Part shown: one piece after another, positions 24,343 to 34,690 of the stretch
How the letters are laid out: each line of letters starts with the position of its first letter
How positions within the stretch are numbered: position 1 is the stretch's first letter
Origin: Gymnopus androsaceus JB14
Taxonomy: Eukaryota > Basidiomycota > Agaricomycetes > Agaricales > Omphalotaceae
Length of the DNA stretch: 64,000 nt
Assembly (NCBI GenBank): GCA_009733575.1
Contig: ML769522.1
Location: 62,001 to 126,000, forward strand
Direction of reading: 5' to 3'
Notes under the pieces: generated by a model
Told to the model about the DNA's origin: nothing
Database searches by the model: none
Seen by the model: the letters and a program-made list of their open reading frames with translations, nothing else
Program-made: the position numbers and the translations under genes

Positions 24343-25740
24343 ATTTCTGTCATTTCTGTTATCAAGGAGGAGAAAGATCTAAGCGCGCTCGACGGTCTCG
24401 CCGCAAGTCATCGTTGTCCATTTGTGAGCATATCAGGACAGCTCAGATAGTGGGTTGTGCTTGCTGAGTATCGAGATATTGAAAAGCCGTTTCAGTTCCT
24501 CCCTCTTCTCCGGGGAAACCCGATAACCTCCAAAGACGTCCGGATGGCCTCTTCTCTGTGGTCTTCAAAACTTCATTGTTATTGGGTACCTGTTGCTGGT
24601 GAGGTATATGATGACATGTTTCTGGGGGAGAGGATAGGAAGATAAGATGATGGTTGAACGATTTATTAAGCGCGCTCGACACGGCCTAACTTCCTTTTTT
24701 TTTCATTACTCGCATCCGTCCAAATTTTCTTCCCATAGCTCCCAAATCATTCAAAAAGACCTGGATTCGTCTTTGGATGATTGCCCTTTTCACTAATCCA
24801 AATTTAAGAATGATTAAAACGAGCCACTTATTGGCGGGGATGGTTGTATTCATGGGGAGAAGAGCTATATCGTTAGATATTACCGCAACCGGACTACCTC
24901 CGATTCTAGCTGTGACATGGTTCGGTGAATGACGCGTCCGCACGATTCGGAATGGTGAGAATCTCATCATTTCTATTGCTTGATGCTTCCGCGTACTACT
25001 TGCAGACTTGCACTCTAATCTAAGGAAGTCTATACAACATTTCTACTGGGACGTTGGTCTTGGATGCCTTTTTATTATATCCATCCACAACGCGCTTGCC
25101 GAACCTGGTCAGTTTGGATCCTTTCTGCTCCTGAGGCTGGCCGTCCTCTTGTTCCTGTAAGTCGCGTCAGCCAACTGCTTTTCCAAGAAGAACATCTTAC
25201 TCAACTTGTTTTGCTTCCTCACTCTCTACAAGTGTCGGTGAATCAGAGTCTTTAGTGGTCTGCTTGGACTGCAAGATGTAAGTCGATGTCAAGTCCAGAG
25301 CGCCGTTTGGTCGACTTACTAGCTTGAGGTTGCTGACAGTGTTGGAGCTTGAGGACTGCTTCAAGCTATTGTCCTTTTGTGCTGTGGCTTCGGTGACCGA
25401 GTCCCCCGTGGTCTGCTTGGACTGGATGCAGCTCTGAGTGTCACGGCGCTAGTTAACTTGCTTGAACGCTTACCGACTGGACACCACTATCAGACTCGAT
25501 GGTATTCTCCAAGGTGCCGGCGCTTTTATCCATGGTTCCGTACAATGTCTGTCTTGAAGTCAGTACAAATTTCCATTCAAAGATATCGATAATGCTCACC
25601 CTGACTTGTCAATAATGGTTACTCGAGACTGGGGGAAAGCTCGAACAGAGCCCATGCTTTATATAGCTTTCGCTTGTCCCAATCGGTCCGTTATCAATAT
25701 TCCAGTTTCAGAGGCAGCGCTTTACTATTCTCTTTTCATA
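24343..25740. other. Gene-poor stretch with small direct repeats
   Basis: TAAGCGCGCTCGAC occurs at about 24378 and 24667 as a 14-bp direct repeat. GTGGTCTGCTTGGACTG occurs at 25254 and 25408, in a pair of related ~155-bp segments. No gene can be supported. Confidence 0.5.
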
Positions 25741-26220
25741 GTCGGTCCGTTATCCATATCCAAAGTGTCTCCAGACCAGCCAGATTTGACGGCGAGTGAG
25801 TCTCCAGACCAGGTCTCTATGTAGCTGTATTTCCCGACAATTAATTTGATTGCTGTTTCGTAGGTCTCCAGACTGATAAAGCTTTGTAAAAAAATGTCTC
25901 CAGACCAATTCACGTCTCGGAAAATGACATCAATGATGTCCCGCCGATGTGGAGAAGTGTCTCCAGACCAGGTTGCATCCCCGAACAGCCCAGACTTGAC
26001 GGCTACTAACGAGTCTCCAGACCAAGTTTTTGTCCGTTTGCATTGAGCGACAATCAATAATTTGATTGCTGTGTTCGTAGGTCTCCAGGTTGATTAGAAA
26101 AGTCTCCAGACCAACTCACGTCTCGGAAAATGACGTTAATATGATGTCCCGTCGTTTACAGAGGTGTCTCCAGACCAAGTTGCGACAAGTTGCGACCGCA
26201 AACAGGTCTCCAGACTAAGG
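25740..26220. repeat. Cluster of ten GTCTCCAGACC-type sites in a ~210-bp tandem repeat
   Basis: The 12-mer GTCTCCAGACCA, or a 1-3 base variant, starts at 25767, 25800, 25864, 25896, 25959, 26013, 26081, 26102, 26166 and 26206. Each site has an inverted GTCT/AGAC pair around CC. Larger blocks repeat too: TTTGATTGCTGT at 25845 and 26061, and CGTCTCGGAAAATGAC at about 25913 and 26119, so the stretch is a diverged duplication of about 210 bp. The sites are better kept than the DNA between them. No gene is supported on it. Confidence 0.85.
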
Positions 26221-27302
26221 ATAGCATAATAAGGGATGCTTTCCTGTTAGCCGAGGCCTTTCGATTTACTTTCCAGAAGGATGCTTGAGGGACGTGTGCT
26301 GGGATTTATGGCGGTTTTATGGCAAAGAGAAGCGTAACGGTGCCGGAGTATGAAAGGGTTTCAAAGTCAATGGGTAAGTGCCTTTGTAAATGTGAGCGAC
26401 TGTCAATTGATACGCAAAGAACTCGCTTCCTCACTCCTTTGCAAACATTCAGTGCTTGCACGGATAATATTAAGGCCAGATTCAGATATGAATAATTCAA
26501 GCGCAATTATATCTACTTTTCCACAGATGGTGCTCCAACCAAACAACATTCTTAGTGCGCAGGACGAAATATGTAGGTTCAAGCATAATATTCATGGCAT
26601 GCAGAGCGTCCCACGCTGCTTTCCGCCCAAGTCACTTACCTACTTCTTTGGGAAGGAAGGAAGGTCTATTACGCGGCATGGTCCAAGTGCTGAACGCCGG
26701 TTCCAGAGCATTCGGCGTGGCAAGCACCGTTATCTCTGGGACTCCCGCTAGCTGTAAGGACGAGCTCGCAACAGACACAGTGTGTCGCTGCTGTAGATCC
26801 AGACAGTTTACAGGAGCCACCTACTTAATTACATGCATTAAGTATACTACTTATTTACGAGTCTCATTTCTATCTACTGTTTGATATTATCAACAATATT
26901 GCTCCGGAACTGAGCCGCCATTCTTAAGTGGTTCATGACACAGTTGCCATAGGAGGTAGGGTCACTAGGAGCATTTGTCAAACTCTTTCTAGTTCACTTT
27001 CAACCCAAACCATGATTTCTTCCCTTTAATTGGAGGGAGAAGCTTTCATTGAGTGCAGCTCTCACATATGTGTCTGCATCTGCAGGTCTTTTTCAGAAGT
27101 ATGAAAGGGAGCAAACTTGCAAAGAGCCAGTATGAGCCAGCGGAATCAGATTCATTGTGGAGGCATAGGTAATGCCCATTTTCAAGAAATGGCTGCTTTG
27201 ATAAAAGTTTTAGAGAATTCAAGTAGAAGGCAAAAATGCCTTTCGCATGTCAAAAAGCAGGTCAAAAGATTTGTTGGAAATGAATCCACATCCATTGAAT
27301 AT
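26221..27302. other. Intergenic, no gene
   Basis: Anonymous sequence. The words GGCATGCAGAGCGT and TACTTCTTTGG near 26598-26650 recur before the second two-repeat paralogue (about 29860-29960), so part of this may be a decayed copy of that upstream region. Confidence 0.4.
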
Positions 27303-27375
27303 GGTCAAGTAGCTCAATGGTTAGAGCACTGCACCCGGTTTGGCAGGGGCCTGGGTTCAATCCCAAGCTTGGTCA
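27303..27375 (+). repeat. tRNA-like sequence, probable SINE head
   Basis: It has a pol III A box (TAGCTCAATGG), a B box (GGTTCAATCCC), a 7-bp acceptor-like stem (GGTCAAG with CTTGGTC, two G-T pairs) and a D stem GCTC/GAGC. The anticodon arm does not fold into a standard 5-bp stem and 7-base loop with U33, and the T stem has a mismatch. That fits a tRNA-derived SINE or tRNA pseudogene better than a working tRNA. Confidence 0.55.
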
Positions 27376-27980
27376 TTCTTTGTTATTCACAAGATTGGCC
27401 GCTAGTGTTAAGTGTAACCTCCATAGATAAGGTATAGGTCTACACAACCCATATACAGTATTTTACCTTCATGGGCAATTCAAGACTCAACATGAAGAAC
27501 AACATGGGCAGCATTGCAAGCCTTCTGTGCCTTTTCCACAAAGTGGTTTGATAATAGGAAAGGTCTGGGCTGTCAAGGTTCAAGCGAAGTTTACTATCAA
27601 CAGTCCACAAATAACAATGTCTATTGACGAAGTACATTTAGCGGGACAGGAGAATGTTATAGGTTGTCTACCAACAGTGTACTTTTAGTGGAACGCAACA
27701 TGGTACAAAACAGTGCATGGTAATTGTCCGCTACCGTAATCAAAAACCTTTCATTGCAGTAGTCGCTTGGGCGTCTTGTGTCCCAGGAATTTAGGCCATC
27801 CGCTTCATGTGCTCTGCGGTAGCTCCAATTCCATCCTCGAGCATCCGACACCCGACCTACATCAAGCACGACTGTGACATTTAGCCACTTGTGAGTTCGA
27901 AGCAAAGACCGCAATGGTGCCGTGATACTCACTTGGTTGGGAACACGGACCGAAACAAAGGCCCTTCTGGCACGCCTTAC
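27376..27980. other. Upstream region of the first two-repeat paralogue
   Basis: No gene supported. It contains the promoter of the following gene and perhaps the SINE tail. Confidence 0.4.
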
Positions 27981-27989
27981 CTATAAAAG
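27981..27989 (+). promoter_or_regulatory. TATA box, two-repeat paralogue A
   Basis: CTATAAAAG lies 56 bp before the ATG. The same word is found 44 bp before the ATG of paralogue B. Confidence 0.7.
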
Positions 27990-28036
27990 AGCGTCCGATC
28001 ATTTTTCTTTCAGAAACACATTCTCATTTTACAGTC

Positions 28037-29511
28037 ATGGATCAGCCTCATACGCCAGATACGGATAACTTCTCCTCTCGCTTGCTTACGAACGTTATCA
28101 AAGTGGCGAGTAATATTCCCTTTGTTAGCTCGCTTGTACAGCGTACATCCAAGCCCACCCACCGAGTGGCACCCTACAGCGTCGCGAATACACCGAATCT
28201 GTCCCATGTCTCCGAAAATGGACTATCTACCACCCATTCCTCTTCTTCTTTTCTTTCCAGGCCGAGTTCGCGATCTTCCAGTATTTCTTCTTTCTCCCGC
28301 TCCCAATCACCTCCGGATCGAGCTCAATCTGCCCACTCCGGTCAACGTCCGCCCCAAAGCATCCATCTGCATCAGCCGATTTTCATTTCCACCGCCGCTG
28401 CTGAGCAACAGGATGAAAATCACAATAATGGAATGACGTCTGACAAAATACCGAAGCCGCCTGGAGAGGCTGGAAGACCAAGCCGAGGCGGCTATAGCTT
28501 GAAAAATATCCTAACAGTCAAGCATAAATGGTCCTGCAAAGATCATGACAATGTCAGCGTAAGTATTCGATGCTTTCCCATCTCATTTTTCAACCAATCT
28601 AACCTCTGCATAGAAATTTATCAAAAAGCTGGTTCTGGAGCACTTGGACTACCGGCTACCCTTGACTGGTCAGTCTCCTGTTAAAATCGGCATTGTGAGG
28701 GACGAGGTGCGTATTACTATTGTGTTTATAACATATCTGATTGAGATATAAAGGCTGTTGCGAAGTTTCGCTTTTTGGATCGCTATGAGGATAACTGGGC
28801 TGTATATGACTTTATACGAAGTCATCTGAAATACTGGAAGACAAAGAATACTTACGGATATGGATCCGTAGTCAGAGTCTCGGACCGCTTCGCATCCCTC
28901 GCCGCCTCTAGCTCTACGGCTGGAAACATTTCCCGCCCCTCTTCTCCCATACATGCATCGTCGGATCGCCTTCGGTCTGAATCGCCACATCCTAACCCGC
29001 TTCGCACGTTGGATTCTACTTCTTTGCTCGATTTGGCCACCTCAAAAATTGCCAGGCCATCTGGAGACCTCGGAAGAGCTAATCATGGGGGTTATAGTCT
29101 AGAGACTTGTCTAGTAGGTGTCCACAACTGGTCTAATGAGGATTATAACGCGGTTATGGTGAGTATTCGCGCTGTCTGATCGTCCAATTTTTCAATTGAT
29201 GGATCTAACCACCCGCCAGGGATTCATCAAAGAACTGGTTGCGGAACGTTTGGACTGCCGCTTGCCTTGGACTACGCATATACAATATTCTCCAAATGAA
29301 ATAGACTCCATCAGGATTGAGGTAAGTCGCGTTCTCTTTGCTCCTCCGAGTTTCTGATTTCTGACTGAGCGGCCAGGCTACCGCAAAATTCGACTTCTTG
29401 AATGCATACGATAATAACTGGGTTGTGGACGACTTCATACGCATTCAGCTGAAATATCAGAAAGCCATTTTGAGAAGGAAGGCTACAGGAAAATCTCGCT
29501 CGGTTTCATGA
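28037..29511 (+). CDS. Two-repeat protein A, unnamed Agaricomycete family
   Basis: Five exons (28037-28558, 28614-28706, 28754-29158, 29220-29321, 29377-29511) join without fault to 418 residues. After a Ser-rich, probably disordered N-terminus (residues 1-130) come two copies of one domain of about 100 residues. Each runs: PKPPGEAGRP..GGYSL, then HxWS..D, then FIKxLVxExLDxRLP, then IRxE|AxAKFxFLxxYxxNW, then DFIR..LKY. Each domain copy is cut by two introns at the same places and phase 0, showing internal exon duplication. No catalytic motif, signal peptide or membrane helix is seen. Similar sequences exist as hypothetical proteins in mushroom genomes, as far as I recall; function unknown. 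Intact, TATA-driven. Confidence 0.85.
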
Positions 29512-29987
29512 TTGCCTAATATTGTATGCAATTTTCGACATAACTTGAACTTACTTAGACTTACGGAGTATGCTCGTCGAAGAGTTACTCCGATACTTGG
29601 AATCTTACGATATTTCACTTCTGCCGGACCCGGGGTGTCCAACCTACACCAATCTATTGGTCCATTCTGTTCCTTTTAAGTACCACTTGTATAAATGTGC
29701 GATTACTGGGATATGAATCATTCGACTCGGATGCTCACCACTCTTTCATTCTTAGGTCAAACTTAGTACCAGGCTTGGACATAGAGCTTGTATGCATCAG
29801 GCATGATTCGCTTTGCACTTTACGAACAAGCATGCTGCTTAACATGCATCGCGCGCACCGCATGCAGAGCGTTCCATGCATAGTTCTTATTGGGTGAAAA
29901 ATCCGCCTTCAGGGCGAGTGTCAACTTCCAAGAATGTTCAATACAAGACCTACTTCTTTGGAACAATGCTGTTTCGGTAGACCATAC
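29512..29987. other. Spacer between the two paralogues
   Basis: Holds the 3' end of A and the promoter of B. No further gene. Confidence 0.5.
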
Positions 29988-29996
29988 CTATAAAAG
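29988..29996 (+). promoter_or_regulatory. TATA box, two-repeat paralogue B
   Basis: CTATAAAAG lies 44 bp before the ATG at 30032, the same word as in paralogue A. Confidence 0.7.
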
Positions 29997-30031
29997 CGGA
30001 CCCGTTTTTTCTGCAGGAACAGGTTACAGCC

Positions 30032-31565
30032 ATGGATCAGCTTCATACGCAAGACGACAACTCCTCTGGTTTACTCACACACCTTATTAAAATGGCGAGT
30101 GATTATATTAGTGAGCTTGTACAGCGTACCTCCAAGCCCAATCGTCGGTTTTCACCTTACAATATCGCAAATAAACCGAGTCGATCCCGTGTCTCCGACC
30201 ATGCATCCCCCGCCTATTCCGATTCTTCAATTTTGACTCGGAGGAGCTCGCGATCTTCCAGCAGTTCTTCTTTCTCTCGCTCTGAGTCATCTCCAACTCG
30301 ACCTCCATTTACCCAACGCTCCCAGCAACGCCCTCCTCGCAGTTTGGAGGGCATGCATTTACATCAGCGAAATTTTGCATCCGCTACTGTTGCTGAGGAG
30401 CCGAACCGAAATCACTATACTGGGTCGCTGTCTGATCAAATTCCGAAGCCTCCTGGAGAGGATGGAAGACCTAATGGAGGAGGTTATAACCTGGAAAATG
30501 TTCTAAAGAATGTTCATGGCTTGTCCAGTGAAGAATATGAACGTACCAAGGTAACGTATTTGAGATTACCATCTTACTTTTGAACTAATCTAGCTTTCCC
30601 ATAGAAATCTATCAAAGAATTGGTTTTGAAGCACTTGGACTGCCAGTCATCTATCACTCGTCAGTGTCCTATTAAGCTCAGCTATGTAAGAGATGAGGTA
30701 CGCTTTCAATGTTCCTCTATACCCTCATGCCTGACTGACAATAATGTGACTAGGCTATCGCCAAGTTCGGGTTTCTCGAGCGATACGAGAACCACTGGGT
30801 GACCGATGATTTCATCAGGAAGAATCTGAAATATCAGAACAAAACACCGGTCCAACCCACTGACGCAGGGTCAAGGAAAACTTTAGCACCCAAATCTCGC
30901 CTGCTGTCCAGTCACCCTTATCGTGAGCGCAGGCGTGGTGTACCACCTTGCAGTATCACCTTATCTACCGCGGCCTCCCGTTCTAAAGCTGGCATTGCGT
31001 CGAGCTCAGTGTCAGCTTCCCGCCCCTCTTCTTCTACACGTACTCCGTCGTCGATTAGATCTCGATCCGAATCACCATGCACAATGGACGCCGCAGGCTG
31101 TTCTCCCACTTTGCAATTGGTCGCCCCGAAGATCGCGAAGCCGTGTGGAGAGGCCGGAAGGCCTGGACGTGGAGGTTACAACTTGAAGGATATCTTAGAA
31201 AGGATGCATAATTGGTCCTATAAAGATTACTGTGCTGTCCAGGTATGAATCAACACTGTCCCGTCTCTTTGTAATTACCCGTCTAATCTCCCGGTAGGCC
31301 TTCATCAAGAAGTTGGTTCTGGAACGTTTGGACTGCCGCTTGCCTTGGACTACGCATATACAACATTCTCCAGTCGAAGTAGACTCCATCAGGATTGAGG
31401 TGAGTCTCGTTTTCTTTGCTCCTTCGAGTTGCCAATTTCTGACCGAGTGGCCAGGCTACCGCAAAATTCGAATTCCTAAACGCATACGATAACAATTGGG
31501 TTGTGGACGACTTCATACGCAGTCTGCTGAAATATCAGAGGGGCGTTTTGAGAAAGGAGGCTTAA
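30032..31565 (+). CDS. Two-repeat protein B, tandem paralogue of A
   Basis: Five exons (30032-30550, 30605-30697, 30754-31242, 31298-31399, 31455-31565) give 437 residues in frame, with all four introns at positions equal to those of A. The first domain copy starts IPKPPGEDGRPNGGGYNL, the second IAKPCGEAGRPGRGGYNL. A linker rich in Arg/Ser/Pro (about residues 220-310) separates them and is longer than in A. Exons 4 and 5 are nearly identical to those of A (ERLDCRLPWTTHIQ; NNWVVDDFIR), even with related intron sequence, while exons 1-3 have diverged. That implies gene conversion or selection at the 3' end. No known function. Confidence 0.85.
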
Positions 31566-32773
31566 AAAAAATCTTGTTCGGTTTGATGTTTGCTCAATAT
31601 TGTACTTATACCTATGTTACTAAAGTACTTACACCTTTACGATTCGGAGAGGCTTAATGTTACCAGAATGCCCTTGCTTTTTCATGCAATTCCGCGAACG
31701 TCTAAAAGCAACTTTCTACTCAACAGGCATATATGCACTTTGCAGAGTTACAAAGTCTCTCCGGTTAAGAGATACATATGGTCGAAAATCTACGCTTGGT
31801 ACCCATACAACACCCCCACCGGTATGTTTGTCCTTGAAGCTCGTTTGATATATGCATCGATAACGCGCTTTCTAAGCTTCGAGATTGCAGAACGTTTCCG
31901 CTCCTGCTCCTGCTCATGTGAATCGTCAATTACTCCGAATCTTTGTCAAGTAGCATCTGACACTAACTTGTTTTGGTGTCAACGTCTCGCTGCATATCAG
32001 GTGCTGTAAAGATTCGGTTGTGGTGTGCCTGGACTGGAGAAAGCAGAGAATCATTGAGGCTAAAGCTGCGAAAGTAACGTTGATTGGCACCTACTAGCTT
32101 CAGGCTATCGAAAGTCTTTGATCTGAGGAACTGTTCCGGACTTTTGGCACTCTGATGCATGGCTTCGGATTGGGGATATCGAAGTCGTTTCATTAGTACT
32201 AGGCCCTGAGTCGAGTACTTACACGCATTGTTACTCACTTTGTTCTTGTCTTTCGTAGAGCCAAAGTCCTAGGGATCTATAATAAAGTACTTCATCGGAC
32301 TCCGGGTATATGATAGCAATGCATCGGTACGACAACAGAGAACAGATTCACTCACTGAAAAGAATTCGAAAGCAGCAACAGCAAGCACTTGAGGAAAAGG
32401 AGGGCGACCGAATTGTGGGGTACGTGGGCTTTATAACGTTTATCGTGAAGCTATCATTTTTTCTCCTCTCGCGTTGGTGATGGTGCGGTGCTTGGCATGC
32501 TAATGCGTCTCAATCAGTTTTAAGCTCGTGATCAGCTGCGAGCCTTTGCTGAAACTTTACTAAAAGGAAGTCTCTGGCACTCGTGCCCCCATGGAGTTAA
32601 TCAAAAGAAAAATGTTTTGGAAAGGATTTTTACAATAAGACGTATAACTGAACTGAATAGTAGAGTATCCTTCATCTTGCGTGGAAGTCATAAATTATAA
32701 TTAAGCTATTCAAGGGCCTCATACGTATTTTCCAAGATCAAATTGACATTGGAGAACTTTGGGCCTCATGCCT
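31566..32773. other. Gene-free region, first copy of a duplicated segment
   Basis: No gene supported. The stretch 32340-32600 is related to 36880-37120: shared words include GAAAGCAG, AAGCACT.GAGGA, GGGCTTTATA.CG and TCTGGCACTCG. Confidence 0.5.
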
Positions 32774-34690
32774 TCAAACAGTCATGATATCACTAGGCTT
32801 TGTTTCGACAAGCACTTCAATACCATCCCTCAAGTTCATGGTATTTTGGGTCTGATGTACAATTAATGAAAGAATCACACGAAAACAGAGACCACTTACT
32901 GAATGACTGCTTCCTACACGAGCATTCATTGATTCCAGGGTCACCAGGTTAGTAGTGGCAGTGTTGTCGTCCAACTTCTTTTGGAGATAATCCCGATAAT
33001 TTAACCTGGTTAAAGAATTTAGACAAATAATTTGTCAGTAATGACGGGGTCTGTACTGACGTGGCAATGAAGCAGTTCATGTAGGACTTGGGGAGAAGAA
33101 GTGCAATTCCGCCGTAGTATAGTGCAAATGGAAAGACCAGAAACTAGGATTAGAGATTGTCAAAGTTTCCAGATTTCTGCCGTGGAAGGAAGGCTCACAG
33201 TAATTAACTGGGCAAGAGACAAGAGTCTGTGCAGGACGTTAATAAGTAAAAGCAATATAATCACTATTTTCTTACTTACGTTGTGATCAAATTTGTGTTT
33301 ACAGTCGCGATAATGATTAAATTGATAACATGGTTGGACCTTCACAAAAAAAGTTGAGAAAAAAATTGGAGGATGAACCGACTACTTGGACTAACTTTTT
33401 AATCCCTGAACGAGCGCGGTACAGGCTTGATGCTATGCATTTTGAATCATTCGGGATTCAATCAGGAATTGTTGAAACCACTCACTAAGAGCTATAGTAA
33501 TAATTGTATCGAAAGCTATTCCGCTTGCAGCTGATATTTTCCATGCCAGCTTGAATGCGAGACATGAATAACAATGTTTAGGAAGTTAAGGAGATTCTCG
33601 CATACCGCAAAATTTGAAATCTCGTCTCCTGCGCCTATAATCGAGCCTATATTACCTTTTTGACTTCCTAGAATACTGTTTGCTGTATACCACTGAGGAA
33701 TTATACGGCAAAACATAATAAGCAAACATACCACCCCATGCACCTAGGGAACTGAAGTATAAGTAATGCACCAATGAGCAAAGACGAATGGTAGACTTGC
33801 CACAGTTGAGAAGAGACAGTGATAGCTGAGTATTCCGATCAGTAGACGATCAAAATGAGCAAGAATAATATATACTTACAGCAAGCGCAACCAATGCGAT
33901 TCGAATGTGTTTACTGTATGCTGGAGCACTGATTACCCAAAGGCGAAAACAAAAGAACCTGAATATTTTATTCAGTATTTTCAGGGCAGGGAAATATGCG
34001 TCACTAACAATTGGATGAAAAAAATAACCCAAAGCTGACAAAGAGTACTGCTCGATCAGTTAGCAGGCTCCAATATTGATTTACATACACCGGTAAGACC
34101 CTCGTCCTGGATCACAGTTCAAGTGAGTTGTAATGCGAACTACTGCAAAGCGCGCTCACCATACTAATGAGCCTTGAGACCAGAAATTCAGCTGTATATA
34201 CTGTGGTTCAAGCGAATATGGTACTACTTACTTGACACCACTGTTTGGACCTGCAGTGTTAAGCGCAAAGGGATTGGCGAAATCAGTAATGAGCAATCCA
34301 TACAGCCCGGCCGTATAGACGCATTGTTGTGCTGTGTCCAATGCCTAGAGTCGCAATGAGTCCCAGAATTTGTCAAAATAATACATAAACAACGCACACT
34401 AGGAGCACTTCAGCAATGCAGTAAATTATTGAAGGATTAATACTCACAATAAGACCAGGACAAAGCCTGTCATGAGCCAGGTATCGGATTGTGAACGACG
34501 GGAAGTGAGATACAAGAAGGTTTGTACGCAGGTAACGCCATATAGCCTGTGAGAGACATCAACAAACCGAAGAAAAAAGAAAGCAGAAATAGTCTAACAT
34601 TGTCGCAAAACTAGAGCCTATGAAGAGTGCGCCAAGAGTGTTATTGAATGAAGGAAGGACTACTCCAGTGGGGATTGTGGTTGAAGCCAT
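32774..34690 (-). CDS. DUF6534-type multi-span membrane protein, possibly decayed
   Basis: Reading right to left: start MASTTIPTGVVLP, then LGALFIGSSFATM spliced to LYGVTCVQTFLYLTSRRS, ALDTAQQCVYTAGLYGLLI, FFCFRLWVISAPAYSKHIRIALVALA and a late DDNTATTNLVTLESMNAR block before the stop at 32774. This order (early helix with LYG..Q, LD helix, Q-F-RIW helix, C-terminal NAR tail) matches the large basidiomycete DUF6534 seven-span family of unknown function. There are about ten small introns, and several joins in the middle (33280-33850) could not be resolved, so I cannot say whether the gene is intact. Coding spans are therefore approximate. Confidence 0.6.

Noticed and set aside
24686..24970. 94-codon minus-strand frame (MMRFSPFRIVRTRHS start)
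   Set aside because: Hydrophobic and basic but with no splice context, family or promoter support.
25725..26057. Minus-strand 110-codon frame with repeated WSGD
   Set aside because: Only half of the ten sites lie in this frame; the others are out of phase, so the repeat acts at DNA level.
27303..27375. Functional tRNA gene
   Set aside because: No valid anticodon arm and a mismatched T stem.
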